DNA of 64,000 bases, taken from the NCBI GenBank assembly GCA_900546365.1, contig URCF01000001.1, positions 186,001-250,000 on the forward strand. The letters are read 5' to 3'. This stretch comes from an uncultured Porphyromonadaceae bacterium. Lineage in GTDB: Bacteria; Bacteroidota; Bacteroidia; Bacteroidales; Muribaculaceae. Shown here in pieces: positions 25,950 to 34,297 of the stretch. The stretch's first letter is position 1. The number at the start of each line of letters is the position of its first letter. The notes under the pieces are model-generated. The model did not search any database. It saw only the letters and a program-made list of their open reading frames with translations, and was not told the DNA's origin. Made by a program: the position numbers and the translations under genes.

Positions 25950-27137
25950 TCATGGGTTTGTTGTGGCCTTGGCCCATTGGGTGGAAGGCCACGATTGTGT
26001 GATGGCGGATGAGCTCGGTGCCGAGCAGCTGAGCCCGCAGAAGTGTGTTATGGGGTAGGTGCCTTGGTAGGCCACATAGTAGCGTCCGGTGTGTACGGCT
26101 GCAATCACGCTGTTGGCCAATGATTGCCTGAATTCACTGTCATTACCGGCGGTCATAATATCCACATATTCGCCTAAGTCATAGAACAGTTCTTCCCCTG
26201 CGAATCCTCCGAACGACTGAAGGTTGGAGTTCCAGCTGTCATTCCAGCTGTATTGGCTGTTAATACTCTTCATGGACTGTGCGAGCTGCTCAAGCGAGCT
26301 GCTGTCGATGGCGGCCAAGGTGCCGTATGGATACAGATAGTTGGAGTAGTATTCCTTGAATTTATTGCATACGCTGTTCCAGTCCGGGTCATCGTCCAGC
26401 AGCATCCGTCCGATTGATTTGTACGGTATGCCGGCACTCATGATTTCCGCCGCCGAGAGCACGGTGACATCTGCCACATTGCGCAGCTCGTATGCCACCT
26501 CAACGCCACCCATATAGCATGCGTCAAATACAAGATATTCCAGATGTGTGCCCGAGTGCTCAATGGCCTGCGCAAGAGTGCTCACATCGGTTTGCCATTG
26601 AAGGCTTATCCCGCCAAAGTAGCGTGTTTGAGGTGCATCGGCAGCGGTGCTGTATAGTTTAAATGTTTGGTAAGTGTTTATATACGGTTCCAAGGCTCCG
26701 GTGGGAAGCCACCCTGTGCCGTGGCAACCTATAGTCATGGCGTAGTGATTGGCTGGTGCCAACGATTTGACATCGGCAATGATACTTGCTATTCCTTCCA
26801 CAGTGTTCAGCGTTATGGAACTGTAGGTTTTCAAGATGTCGTAGCTGCCGTTGGTTATTTCAATCAGCTGTGCATCGGAGCCGGATGTTGAGAAAAACAC
26901 CACCACCTTTTTGTCGGCAACCGGATCCCGGGCTAATATGCGCTGCATGTCATACATATTGTTGGCAAGGTCGGAGGTCAAGGTCTGGCTCCATGGCATA
27001 TACATGAGCAGGGTCATCTCCACAGGTTCGGGTTGGCGAAACTCTTCTTCGGCCACAGGCTCATTGTCATCGCTGCAGGCGCAAAAGGTGGGCATTATGA
27101 ATAATGCTGAAATTATAATGGAGCTGAGATTTTTCAT
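25950..27137 (-). CDS. Clostripain-family (C11) cysteine peptidase, lipoprotein
   Basis: A 395-residue protein. From the ATG at 27137 it begins MKNLSSIIISALFIMPTFCAC, a lipoprotein signal with the Cys followed by SDDNEP, a surface-retention-like acidic stretch. The peptidase domain shows TLLMYMPWSQTL at the first strand, the catalytic His in AMTIGCHGTGW, and the catalytic Cys in YLVFDACYMGGVEVAYEL. C11 enzymes cleave after basic residues; gut Bacteroidota homologues include fragipain relatives. The frame is open further upstream to 27179, but the signal peptide sets the start. The leader contains a strong terminator-like hairpin (27163-27192), so expression may be attenuated. Confidence 0.92.
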   Translation of the reverse strand: MKNLSSIIISALFIMPTFCACSDDNEPVAEEEFRQPEPVEMTLLMYMPWSQTLTSDLANNMYDMQRILARDPVADKKVVVFFSTSGSDAQLIEITNGSYDILKTYSSITLNTVEGIASIIADVKSLAPANHYAMTIGCHGTGWLPTGALEPYINTYQTFKLYSTAADAPQTRYFGGISLQWQTDVSTLAQAIEHSGTHLEYLVFDACYMGGVEVAYELRNVADVTVLSAAEIMSAGIPYKSIGRMLLDDDPDWNSVCNKFKEYYSNYLYPYGTLAAIDSSSLEQLAQSMKSINSQYSWNDSWNSNLQSFGGFAGEELFYDLGEYVDIMTAGNDSEFRQSLANSVIAAVHTGRYYVAYQGTYPITHFCGLSCSAPSSSAITQSWPSTQWAKATTNP

Positions 27138-27162
27138 ACTGATGCAAATGTACATAAAAAAT

Positions 27163-27192
27163 AAAAAGAGACTACTCACATAGTCCCTTTTT
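27163..27192 (-). terminator. Strong intrinsic terminator hairpin in the leader of the C11 protease gene
   Basis: On the minus strand AAAAAGGGACTA (27192-27181), a 6-nt loop, then TAGTCTCTTTTT (27174-27163) form a 12-bp stem with one G-U pair, followed by ATTTTTTATG. The G-U pair would be an A-C mismatch in RNA from the other strand, so it is built for minus-strand RNA. It lies 25 nt before the C11 ATG and over 200 nt past lpxH. Confidence 0.78.
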
Positions 27193-27250
27193 ATGAGTTT
27201 CCAATAGGTACAATTTCTAAGGTAAAAAAGATTGTGTTAGGTTTGCGTGA

Positions 27251-27282
27251 CAAAAGTAGTGCAATTAAGTGAGGTGGAGCAA
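27251..27282 (-). promoter_or_regulatory. Promoter upstream of the C11 leader hairpin
   Basis: Minus-strand TTG (27282-27280), 21-nt spacer, TACTTTTG (27258-27251). Transcription would begin near 27246 and run through the hairpin to the C11 gene, or end at it as a transcript of about 90 nt. A second -7-like box TACATTTG lies at 27152-27145, after the hairpin. Confidence 0.6.
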
Positions 27283-27407
27283 TTAAAATATATGTTATTT
27301 AGCACTGTTTTTATACACGCTTTTCCTCTTTCCGGGCTCAAGTTGTTGGTGCGCTGAGTGTTGCGAGAATTTGGCGAAATTCCACCAAATGTTAATTAAT
27401 GATAAAA

Positions 27408-28160
27408 TTATTCAGTTTTCATTTTTTTTATGAAAAACTCCTCTCCGTTCCACACTCCGTAGGTCATCTGCTCATAGCAGTCGCCAAGTATGAGTATTCT
27501 CGCCGTAGGCGATATTTTCTGGTCAACAACCACATGCCGGTGGCCGAACACATAGTAGTTGATTTCAGGATGATTCTTTGAATAGCTCTTCACGAATTGC
27601 ATCAGTTTGTCATTGTCGTCAAGTACAGTCTGAGTGTATCTTGTGCCGGTGGCGCGGCTGTGTCCCGACCACCGGTGGGCAAAGTTCACGGTCCAGCGTG
27701 GATGGATGGCGCTGAACAGCACCTGTGCCCAGCGAGCACGAAACAGCGAGTGCATCAGCCTGTAGGAGAGTCTCATCTCGCCGACGCCGTCACCATGTTC
27801 CATCAAAAAACCGGCACCGTCGATATCCGTTACATAGGCACCGTCAATCACCTTCACACCGGTTTCCGATGGGAGATAGTCGAATATCCATATATCATGA
27901 TTCCCTTTGAGCCACACCACTTCCACGCCGTTGTCGGTCAATTCGGCCAATGTGCCTAAAAAGCGGGTGAACCCTCGGGGCACCACGTATCTGTATTCAT
28001 ACCAGTAGTCGAGCACATCGCCAAGCATATATATGGTGCGGGCCGTTGGAGCTATGCTCCTAAGCCATCGGCATATGCTGCGTTCATGCTTGTGCGGGTC
28101 CTTGATGGAGGAGGCACCGAGATGGAGGTCGCTGATGAAATATGTGAGATTGCGAGCCAT
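27408..28160 (-). CDS. lpxH: UDP-2,3-diacylglucosamine diphosphatase (LpxH-like)
   Basis: A 250-residue calcineurin-like metallophosphoesterase. The metal-binding motifs are in order: FISDLHLG, MLGDVLDYWYEY, WLKGNHDIW, LMEHGDGVG and VFGHRHV. The combination DLHLG, GDVLDYW and EHGDGV is that of LpxH, which removes UMP from UDP-2,3-diacylglucosamine in lipid A synthesis at the inner membrane. It is the last gene of an apparent operon starting at pta, 13 nt after the SufT-like gene. A generic metallophosphoesterase remains possible. Confidence 0.88.
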   Translation of the reverse strand: MARNLTYFISDLHLGASSIKDPHKHERSICRWLRSIAPTARTIYMLGDVLDYWYEYRYVVPRGFTRFLGTLAELTDNGVEVVWLKGNHDIWIFDYLPSETGVKVIDGAYVTDIDGAGFLMEHGDGVGEMRLSYRLMHSLFRARWAQVLFSAIHPRWTVNFAHRWSGHSRATGTRYTQTVLDDNDKLMQFVKSYSKNHPEINYYVFGHRHVVVDQKISPTARILILGDCYEQMTYGVWNGEEFFIKKMKTE

Positions 28161-28173
28161 TATTTTACATTCT

Positions 28174-28494
28174 CTAAAGAAATCCTAAATCAAGTTTTGC
28201 TTCCTCGCTCATCATATCCTTGTTCCATTCAGGCTCGAAAACAATGCGGATGTCCACACTTTTTATTCCTTCAATGCTTTCAAGTTTGATGCGGGCATCC
28301 TCAACAAGGAAATCAGCAGCAGGGCAATTGGGGGCGGTGAGGGTCATGTCGATGGCCAGATTGCCCTCATCGTCAATATCAATTTTGTAGATAAGGCCAA
28401 GGCTGTATATATCCACCGGAATCTCGGGGTCATACACGGTTCTCAGCATAGTGATCACTTTCTCTTCAAGAGACAGTTTTTCTTCCTGGGTCAT
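28174..28494 (-). CDS. MIP18/SufT-family (DUF59) iron-sulfur assembly factor
   Basis: A 106-residue protein of the MIP18 family. The domain reads MLRTVYDPEIPVDIYSLGLIYKIDIDDEGN, then MTLTAPNCPAADFLVEDARI, with the conserved Cys in APNCPA. Family members help deliver iron-sulfur clusters. No other suf gene is nearby. The ATG overlaps the symporter stop as ATGA, so translation is probably coupled. Confidence 0.92.
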   Translation of the reverse strand: MTQEEKLSLEEKVITMLRTVYDPEIPVDIYSLGLIYKIDIDDEGNLAIDMTLTAPNCPAADFLVEDARIKLESIEGIKSVDIRIVFEPEWNKDMMSEEAKLDLGFL

Positions 28495-29885
28495 ATTTCG
28501 GGGTTGAATTTTAGGTTGGAAATATCATCTGCCGGCTTTGGTCGGAAATATTGTTGCGACTGTTCGCGCACTTTCTTTCTAAGCAATATCAGCGTGAGCA
28601 TTGTCGGGAACGCCATAAGCGCATAAAAAAGATCACACAGCCCTACGGCGGCTTTCAGTGGCACCACGGCAAACAATATCAGCGACGCTATGAACAGATA
28701 AGTATATACTTTGGCTCCGCTTTCGCCCATGAGATAGGCTGCGCATCGCTGGCCGTAATAGCTGTAGCTGAACATCGACGAAAGGGCGAAGCATGCCACA
28801 ATTGCCATCAGCATATATTCACCGTAAGGTATGCCGGAGCCGAATGCCTTGAGAGCCATCTCCAGACCTTGCGCTGTTCCGGTACTGAGTGTGTCGGCGG
28901 GAATACAGAGCAGCACGGAAAGAGCTGTGAGTGTGCATACAAACCCTGAGTCAATAGCCGGGCCGAGCATTGCCACAAGCCCTTCGCGCACAGGTTCGGT
29001 ATTGGAGGATTTGCCATGCATGATGGCGGCTGTGCCTATCCCGGCATCGTTGACAAGGGCTGCACGTCGTGCTCCAATGATTGCCACTCCGGCAAGTGCT
29101 CCCCATCCGGCTTCAAGCGAAAAAGCGTTTGAGAAAATCGTGGCGAACACTCCGCCCACATGGTTGAAGTTGGTGACAATAATGTAAAGAACCATTATGA
29201 AATAGGTGGCAACCATAAAGGGTACCAGCACTGAAGCCACTCGGCTTATACGTTTTATGCCGCCAAGCACCACTGCTGCCACTAATGCTGCAATGGCTAT
29301 TCCTGTCCATAGTTTTGCCGTGAATCCGGATGTGATTTCAATGAAATTGCCGGCTGTGGCCACGGTCGCTTCGGTCAATTGGTTGGCATTCATGATGCAC
29401 AGGGTGCCAAACATTCCGGCCACCGCAAAAAACTTTGCCATCGGCAGCCACCGTTTTCCCAAACCATGGTGTATGATATGCATGGTGCCACCCTGGTGCT
29501 CACCATCGCTATTGGTGGAGCGGTACATGATGGAGAGTACGCCTTCATGGTATTTGGTGCACATCCCCACAAGGGCACTCACCCACATCCAGAACACAGC
29601 ACCGGGACCACCCATGGCTATGGCGATGGTCACACCGGCAATGTTGCCCATCCCTATGGTGCCGGCCACAACCGATGCTAATGCCTGAATGGAGCTTATT
29701 TCGCCGGACTTCTTTTGCGCCCGGCTTCTCCTTATGGTAATCAGAGCCTCGGGCAGCCGTTGCAAAGACACTCCGCGTGAGTATAAAAAGAGCCACACAC
29801 CACCGCCTATCAGTGTCACAAACAGCGGAATACCGCATACGACATCTGCAATGGCGGTGATGTGTGATCCAAGAGCATCAAGCAT
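28491..29885 (-). CDS. AGCS family sodium:alanine/glycine symporter
   Basis: A 464-residue polytopic membrane protein with the alanine-or-glycine:cation symporter signature. Visible marks are GGVWLFLYSRGVSLQ, SALVGMCTKYHEGVLSI, the motif ASVVAGTIGMGNIAGV (substrate and cation site), GARRAALVNDAGIGTAAIMHG and SYSYYGQRCAAYLMGE. It imports small neutral amino acids with sodium. The ATG at 29885 is two bases past the ddh stop; a GTG at 29891 overlapping that stop is an alternative. Its neighbour ddh suggests a link to amino-acid or peptidoglycan precursor metabolism, which is inference. Confidence 0.94.
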   Translation of the reverse strand: MLDALGSHITAIADVVCGIPLFVTLIGGGVWLFLYSRGVSLQRLPEALITIRRSRAQKKSGEISSIQALASVVAGTIGMGNIAGVTIAIAMGGPGAVFWMWVSALVGMCTKYHEGVLSIMYRSTNSDGEHQGGTMHIIHHGLGKRWLPMAKFFAVAGMFGTLCIMNANQLTEATVATAGNFIEITSGFTAKLWTGIAIAALVAAVVLGGIKRISRVASVLVPFMVATYFIMVLYIIVTNFNHVGGVFATIFSNAFSLEAGWGALAGVAIIGARRAALVNDAGIGTAAIMHGKSSNTEPVREGLVAMLGPAIDSGFVCTLTALSVLLCIPADTLSTGTAQGLEMALKAFGSGIPYGEYMLMAIVACFALSSMFSYSYYGQRCAAYLMGESGAKVYTYLFIASLILFAVVPLKAAVGLCDLFYALMAFPTMLTLILLRKKVREQSQQYFRPKPADDISNLKFNPEI

Positions 29886-29887
29886 AT

Positions 29888-30787
29888 TCACACAAGATGC
29901 GCTATATGGCTGTCCCTGTCGCCTTCAAGAAGGTCAACCACGGGAATTTCAATCATAGTATAGCAGCCCGGTGCCTGACGCATGGCTGCACGCGCTGCGC
30001 CAACGAGTATCTGGGCGGTCAATGCCGGATTGTTGATTGACATATTGAACTCGAAACGCTGGTTTTGAGTCGTGCCGCTCACTCCCTTGCGCACCATGTT
30101 CACTCCGTGGCCCATATCCTTGACTTCGTCAACGCTTGCCACTTCCATCACATGTGTTTCATCGCTTGCAAAGTAAGGGTCGGCCTTCACGGCTGCTGCC
30201 ACATCCTCAAGTTTCGCGCCGTCCTCAAGCTCTACATACACCATGCGGCGGTGTATGCCGGTGCCCAGAGGAATGGTCATGGAGAGGGCGTTTTTCACGC
30301 CCTTTTTGGATTTGACGCACACTGTGTGACCCATACTCATTCCGGGGCCGAAGTTGGTATAGGTCAATCCTTTGGGGGCTGCCGCCTGCATGAGGGTGCG
30401 GACTATAGAATCGCTACCCGGATCCCATCCGGCTGAAATAACAGCTACGGTACCGTGTTCTTTGGCTATCTTGCCAAGGTTGTTGCGGAGTTCAGGGATA
30501 AGGGTGTGGATGTCAAAGCTATCCACAGTGTTGATGCCTTTGGCCAGAAGAATGCTTGCGTGCTTCTCGACTTCACGGGTGGGGGTGCAGAGAATAGCCA
30601 CATCAACCTTGCCGAGATCATCAATGTCGGTCACCACTTTATACGGAGCAAGTTCCTCTGGGTTGTTGGCCACTGAGCGGCGAACCACACCTGCAATCTC
30701 AAAATCAGGAGCCTGGGTCAGTGCTTCAAGTACGCTCCGGCCAATATTGCCATATCCTACAATGGCAGCTTTGATACTGTTTTTCAT
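29888..30787 (-). CDS. ddh: meso-diaminopimelate dehydrogenase
   Basis: A 299-residue NADP-dependent enzyme that aminates tetrahydrodipicolinate directly to meso-diaminopimelate, the cell-wall cross-linking residue and lysine precursor. The N-terminal Rossmann motif is AAIVGYGNIGRSVLEAL; CTPTREVEKHA, VDSFDIHTLIPEL, SAGWDPGSDSIVRTLM and NFGPGMSMGHTV are typical of Ddh. Two adjacent ATGs (30790 and 30787) can start the protein. It lies 7 nt after ackA. Confidence 0.95.
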   Translation of the reverse strand: MKNSIKAAIVGYGNIGRSVLEALTQAPDFEIAGVVRRSVANNPEELAPYKVVTDIDDLGKVDVAILCTPTREVEKHASILLAKGINTVDSFDIHTLIPELRNNLGKIAKEHGTVAVISAGWDPGSDSIVRTLMQAAAPKGLTYTNFGPGMSMGHTVCVKSKKGVKNALSMTIPLGTGIHRRMVYVELEDGAKLEDVAAAVKADPYFASDETHVMEVASVDEVKDMGHGVNMVRKGVSGTTQNQRFEFNMSINNPALTAQILVGAARAAMRQAPGCYTMIEIPVVDLLEGDRDSHIAHLV

Positions 30788-30794
30788 CATAGGA

Positions 30795-31997
30795 TTAGAG
30801 TTTTGAAACAATACTGTTGGTGTCGCGGGCAATCATCAGCTCTTCATCAGTGGGTATCACAGCCACCTTCACTTTGGAATCGGGGGTTGAGATAATTGTT
30901 TCGGTGCCTTTTGTCTTGTCGTTAACGGTTTTGTCAAGTTTCACGCCCATGAATGCCAAAGGAGCGCACACATTCTCACGCACTCCAGTCTGGTTCTCGC
31001 CGACGCCGCCGGTGAACACGATGGCATCCAATCCACCCATCTCGGCAGCGTATGCTCCTATATATTTGATGATGCGCTGCTCATACATTTCCAGAGCCAG
31101 ATGGGCGCGTTCGTTGCCTGCTTTGTCGGCCGCTTCTATCTCGCGCATATCGTTGGATATTTCAGTGACACCTGCCACACCGCTCTCTTTGTTGATGATG
31201 CGCTGTATGTCGGCCGAGGTGTAGCTATGCTTGTTCATGAGGTATGTGATGACACCGGGGTCCACATCACCCACACGGGTGCCCATCATCAAACCCTCGG
31301 TGGGAGTGAGGCCCATAGAAGTGTCCACGCTCTTGCCGTTGAGCACAGCGGTGATTGAACCGCCGTTGCCGATATGACATGTCACAATTTTGGAATTGTC
31401 GGGGTTTAGGTTCAAGAACTCGCAGGCTTTCTGTGACACATAGCGGTGGCTGGTGCCGTGGAACCCATAGCGGCGCACGCCGTCCTCGGAGTAGAATTTG
31501 TAGGGGAGGGCATACATGTAGGACTTGGCGGGCATGGTTTGATGGAAAGCTGTGTCGAACACACCCACTTGAGGCACACCGGGCATAAGGGATGTGATAG
31601 CCTCGATGCCGGTGATGTTGGCGGGATTGTGGAGTGGGGCAAGGTCGTAGCAATCTTTCACCTGTTGGATTACCTCGTCGGTGATTAGTACGCTTTGGTT
31701 GAATTTCTCACCACCATGCACCACACGGTGGCCGACAGCGTCAATCTCACCAAAGTTCTTTATGCACCCTTCCTTGGGGTCGGTGAGTATGTCGAGAATA
31801 GCTTCCACGCCTTGTTTGTGGTCGATATGGCCAAGATCTTTGATCTGTTTGCTGCCGTCAGGACGCTTGAACTTCAGAAAGCCGTCGGGGAGTCCGATTT
31901 TCTCCACGCCGCCCTCGGCCATGGTGACATCAGTGTCGGTGTCGATTAGTTTGTATTTCACAGAGCTGCTGCCGCAGTTAAGCACAAGTATTTTCAT
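30795..31997 (-). CDS. ackA: Acetate kinase
   Basis: A 400-residue kinase making ATP and acetate from acetyl phosphate. Family signatures are present: MKILVLNCGSSSVKYKL (N-terminal phosphate site), GHRVVHGGEKF, FDTAFHQTMP, RRYGFHGTSHRYVS, CHIGNGGSI and the C-terminal FTGGVGENQTGVRE. Full length. It lies 36 nt downstream of pta, the usual partner, so the pair forms the acetate-producing arm of fermentation. Confidence 0.98.
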   Translation of the reverse strand: MKILVLNCGSSSVKYKLIDTDTDVTMAEGGVEKIGLPDGFLKFKRPDGSKQIKDLGHIDHKQGVEAILDILTDPKEGCIKNFGEIDAVGHRVVHGGEKFNQSVLITDEVIQQVKDCYDLAPLHNPANITGIEAITSLMPGVPQVGVFDTAFHQTMPAKSYMYALPYKFYSEDGVRRYGFHGTSHRYVSQKACEFLNLNPDNSKIVTCHIGNGGSITAVLNGKSVDTSMGLTPTEGLMMGTRVGDVDPGVITYLMNKHSYTSADIQRIINKESGVAGVTEISNDMREIEAADKAGNERAHLALEMYEQRIIKYIGAYAAEMGGLDAIVFTGGVGENQTGVRENVCAPLAFMGVKLDKTVNDKTKGTETIISTPDSKVKVAVIPTDEELMIARDTNSIVSKL

Positions 31998-32033
31998 ATC
32001 TGTTGATTATATAGTCGTTAAAACAATGGCTGA

Positions 32034-33050
32034 TTATTTGGAGTTTTTAAGTCCTATAGCCTGATTGCATGTCATGATTATGGTTTTGTAGATATCTTCG
32101 GGGAAGCATCCTCTCGAAAGGTCATTGACCGGTGCTGCCAATCCCTGGAGCACAGGGCCCACGGCCTGAACATTGCCCAAGCGCTGCACCAGCTTGTAGG
32201 CGATATTGCCAACCTCAAGCGACGGGAACACAAGCACGTTGGCGCGACCGCTAAGCGGGCTGTCGGGACATTTAGCCTGAGCTACACCAGGCACTATTGC
32301 GGCATCGCTTTGTAGCTCACCGTCAATAATCAGGTTGGGATTGAGTGCTTTTGCTATTTCAAGAGCTTCCACCACTTTATCTACGCGCTCATGTTTGGCG
32401 CTCCCTTTTGTGGAGAAACTGAGCATGGCCACCCTCGGTTCGATACCGGCGATGTCGCGGGCGGTTTGGGCGGCTGAGAGTGCTATCTGAGCAAGTTCGG
32501 GGGCGGTGGGGTCAGGAACAACGGCGCAGTCGGCAAACACCATGATGCCGTTGGTGCCGAAGTTGAGTCCCTCCGGGAGGAGCATTATGAATGCGCCGGA
32601 CACCACATCGATGCCGGGCTGTGTCTTGATCACCTGAAATGCAGCGCGAAGCACATTTCCGGTGGTGTTCATCGCACCGGCCACCTGGCCATCGGCATCG
32701 CCGTTCTTCACCATCAGGCATCCCAGATACAGCGGGTTGGCAGTGGTGAGACGGGCTTCTTCCATCGATATTCCTTTCTTCTTTCTGAGTTCAAAGAACA
32801 AAGGCGCATACTTGTCAATAATCTTCTCGTCAGCCGGATCAACAATTGTGGCTTGGTCAATATGTGTGAGCTTTAGCTCTTTGGCCATCGCGTGGATGTC
32901 GTTGGGGTTGCCTATAAGAATGATTTTGGCAATGCCGTCGGCAATAATTCTGTCGGCGGCGGTAAGGGTACGGGGTTCGGTTCCCTCCGGAAGCACAATG
33001 CGCTGTGGCATGGCTTTGGCCTTGGCGGTCATTAGTTCAAAAAGCTTCAT
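32034..33050 (-). CDS. pta: Phosphate acetyltransferase (short form)
   Basis: A 338-residue enzyme converting acetyl-CoA and phosphate to acetyl phosphate. It begins MKLFELMTAKAKAMPQRIVLPEG and shows GCLMVKNGDADGQVAGAMNT, MLLPEGLNFGTNGIMVFADCAV, SFSTKGSA, GELQSDAAIVPGVAQ and ANVLVFPSLEVGNIAYKLVQRLG. It lacks the N-terminal regulatory domains of the long enterobacterial Pta. First gene of an apparent six-gene run (pta-ackA-ddh-AGCS-SufT-lpxH) with a consensus promoter upstream. Confidence 0.97.
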   Translation of the reverse strand: MKLFELMTAKAKAMPQRIVLPEGTEPRTLTAADRIIADGIAKIILIGNPNDIHAMAKELKLTHIDQATIVDPADEKIIDKYAPLFFELRKKKGISMEEARLTTANPLYLGCLMVKNGDADGQVAGAMNTTGNVLRAAFQVIKTQPGIDVVSGAFIMLLPEGLNFGTNGIMVFADCAVVPDPTAPELAQIALSAAQTARDIAGIEPRVAMLSFSTKGSAKHERVDKVVEALEIAKALNPNLIIDGELQSDAAIVPGVAQAKCPDSPLSGRANVLVFPSLEVGNIAYKLVQRLGNVQAVGPVLQGLAAPVNDLSRGCFPEDIYKTIIMTCNQAIGLKNSK

Positions 33051-33084
33051 GATAGAATGCTGTTTTTAGGTTCTATTTCTACTG

Positions 33085-33116
33085 CAAATTTACTCCTTAT
33101 CATTGAAATATGCCAA
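33085..33116 (-). promoter_or_regulatory. Promoter of the pta-ackA-ddh-symporter-SufT-lpxH run
   Basis: Minus-strand TTG (33116-33114), 21-nt spacer, TAAATTTG (33092-33085). The pta ATG at 33050 is 34 nt downstream. Confidence 0.7.
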
Positions 33117-33191
33117 TTGCGTACCGAAAAAATGAACTATAAAATCAAATCGGATGTTATGAAATCAGAAACTAATTTAATCATCTACATT

Positions 33192-33356
33192 ATGAACGAT
33201 AGCAAACGCCATGTGCGTCCCAACCTTTGGCTCATCATTGGAGTCGTGATTCTTATTGTGCTTCTTCTGTTGTGGCTCACTTTTGCCGACCTCACCGGTG
33301 ACACTGATGTGGCTGCCACCATTCTCCCCATGGTGTCTAATCTAAAACTATTCTGA
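33192..33356 (+). CDS. Small single-pass membrane protein, 54 residues
   Basis: Not a named family. From the ATG at 33192 the protein has a basic N-terminus (MNDSKRHVRPN), one strong membrane helix (LWLIIGVVILIVLLLLWLTF) and a short tail ADLTGDTDVAATILPMV. An open frame from 33057 adds 45 residues that overlap the pta promoter region, so the shorter start is chosen. One base separates its stop from the next gene, which is also a small membrane protein; the two are probably co-expressed. Confidence 0.7.
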   Translation: MNDSKRHVRPNLWLIIGVVILIVLLLLWLTFADLTGDTDVAATILPMVSNLKLF

Positions 33357-33357
33357 T

Positions 33358-33657
33358 ATGAACGAAGTATCTTTGACATTCACCATCTGGCTCTCCTGGG
33401 GGCTTGTGGGTGTGGTGTTGGGCTACATGGCGGGGCGCCTCACCAAGCCGTCGGGCTCATTGTGGGCCAATCTGTTGATTGGCATCCTTGCCGCCATTGG
33501 CGGTGGATGGGGTTTTGTGACCCTTTTCGGATGCACTGACAAGATGATTTATGCCTCGCTTCTTGTGGCATTGGCCATGAGCGGGCTGTTCCTATGGATT
33601 CTCAATCTGCTGTTGCGCAATCGTCAGCCCGATGATGACGAAGACTTGCCCGCTTGA
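33358..33657 (+). CDS. GlsB/YeaQ/YmgE-like small membrane protein
   Basis: A 99-residue protein with three hydrophobic helices and glycine-rich faces: TIWLSWGLVGVVLGYMAGRL, NLLIGILAAIGGGWGFVTLF and ASLLVALAMSGLFLWILNLL, ending in an acidic tail (PDDDEDLPA). The GYMAGRL-then-glycine-rich pattern resembles transglycosylase-associated YeaQ/YmgE proteins, often stress-induced. The first helix and loop fit better than the third, which may be lineage-specific. It follows the 54-residue membrane protein after one base and ends before a bidirectional terminator at 33721. Confidence 0.75.
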   Translation: MNEVSLTFTIWLSWGLVGVVLGYMAGRLTKPSGSLWANLLIGILAAIGGGWGFVTLFGCTDKMIYASLLVALAMSGLFLWILNLLLRNRQPDDDEDLPA

Positions 33658-33720
33658 AATAGCAAGCAGTCATGATGTGCTCTTAGGCTGCGGCTTATGA
33701 CACATACTTAAAAAAACGAA

Positions 33721-33747
33721 GTGGGCCGGAATTTAATTCCGGCCCAC
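33721..33747. terminator. Bidirectional terminator between the small membrane genes and rplS
   Basis: A perfect 12-bp inverted repeat GTGGGCCGGAAT-TTA-ATTCCGGCCCAC. An A-run precedes it (AAAAAAACGAA, a T-run for minus-strand RNA), so it terminates rplS well; on the plus strand only TGTTTTG follows. Confidence 0.85.
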
Positions 33748-33783
33748 TCGATGTGTTTTGTGAAAACTGTAGCTTCAAGTGAA

Positions 33784-34140
33784 TTACTTGTTGACTACGC
33801 GGCGCTCTTTGATACGAGCTTTCTTGCCGGTGAGATTGCGCAGATAGTAAAGTTTTGCGCGACGAACCTTACCGTACTTGTTGACTGTGATAGAGTCGAT
33901 GAACGGAGATTCGATGGGGAAGATACGCTCAACACCGATGTTGTCGCTGATTTTACGAACGGTGAAACGCTTTTTGTTCCCTTCGCCCGAGATACGGATC
34001 ACTACGCCACGGTACTGCTGGATACGCTCTTTGTTACCCTCTTTGATGCGATAAGCCACTGTGATGGTGTCGCCGGGGCCAAACTCGGGATGTGTTTTGC
34101 CGGTAGCAAATGCTTCTTCGGCAACTTTAATTAAATCCAT
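33784..34140 (-). CDS. rplS: 50S ribosomal protein L19
   Basis: A 118-residue protein, begins MDLIKVAEEAFATGKTHPEF, continues GPGDTITVAYRIKEGNKERIQ, GVVIRISGEG, FTVRKISDNIGVERIFP and KYGKVRRAKLYYLRNLTGKKARIKE, matching L19 throughout. Upstream open codons to 34176 are rejected because the family starts at this ATG. The gene is monocistronic here, not linked to rpsP, rimM or trmD as in many bacteria. Confidence 0.98.
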   Translation of the reverse strand: MDLIKVAEEAFATGKTHPEFGPGDTITVAYRIKEGNKERIQQYRGVVIRISGEGNKKRFTVRKISDNIGVERIFPIESPFIDSITVNKYGKVRRAKLYYLRNLTGKKARIKERRVVNK

Positions 34141-34223
34141 TTTCTTTTTAATTAAAATGTAAAACAATACTCGCAATGTAAATGGGCTGCGTGTCCCACC
34201 AGAGATTACGAATTTTCCGGCTG

Positions 34224-34253
34224 CAAAGGTATATATAATTCTTTACATTGCAA
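34224..34253 (-). promoter_or_regulatory. Promoter of rplS
   Basis: Minus-strand TTG (34253-34251), 19-nt spacer, TACCTTTG (34231-34224). The leader would be about 80 nt. Confidence 0.68.
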
Positions 34254-34297
34254 AATATTATTTGCCGGCTTTTGCGGAATATTTTCAAAAAGAGGCG

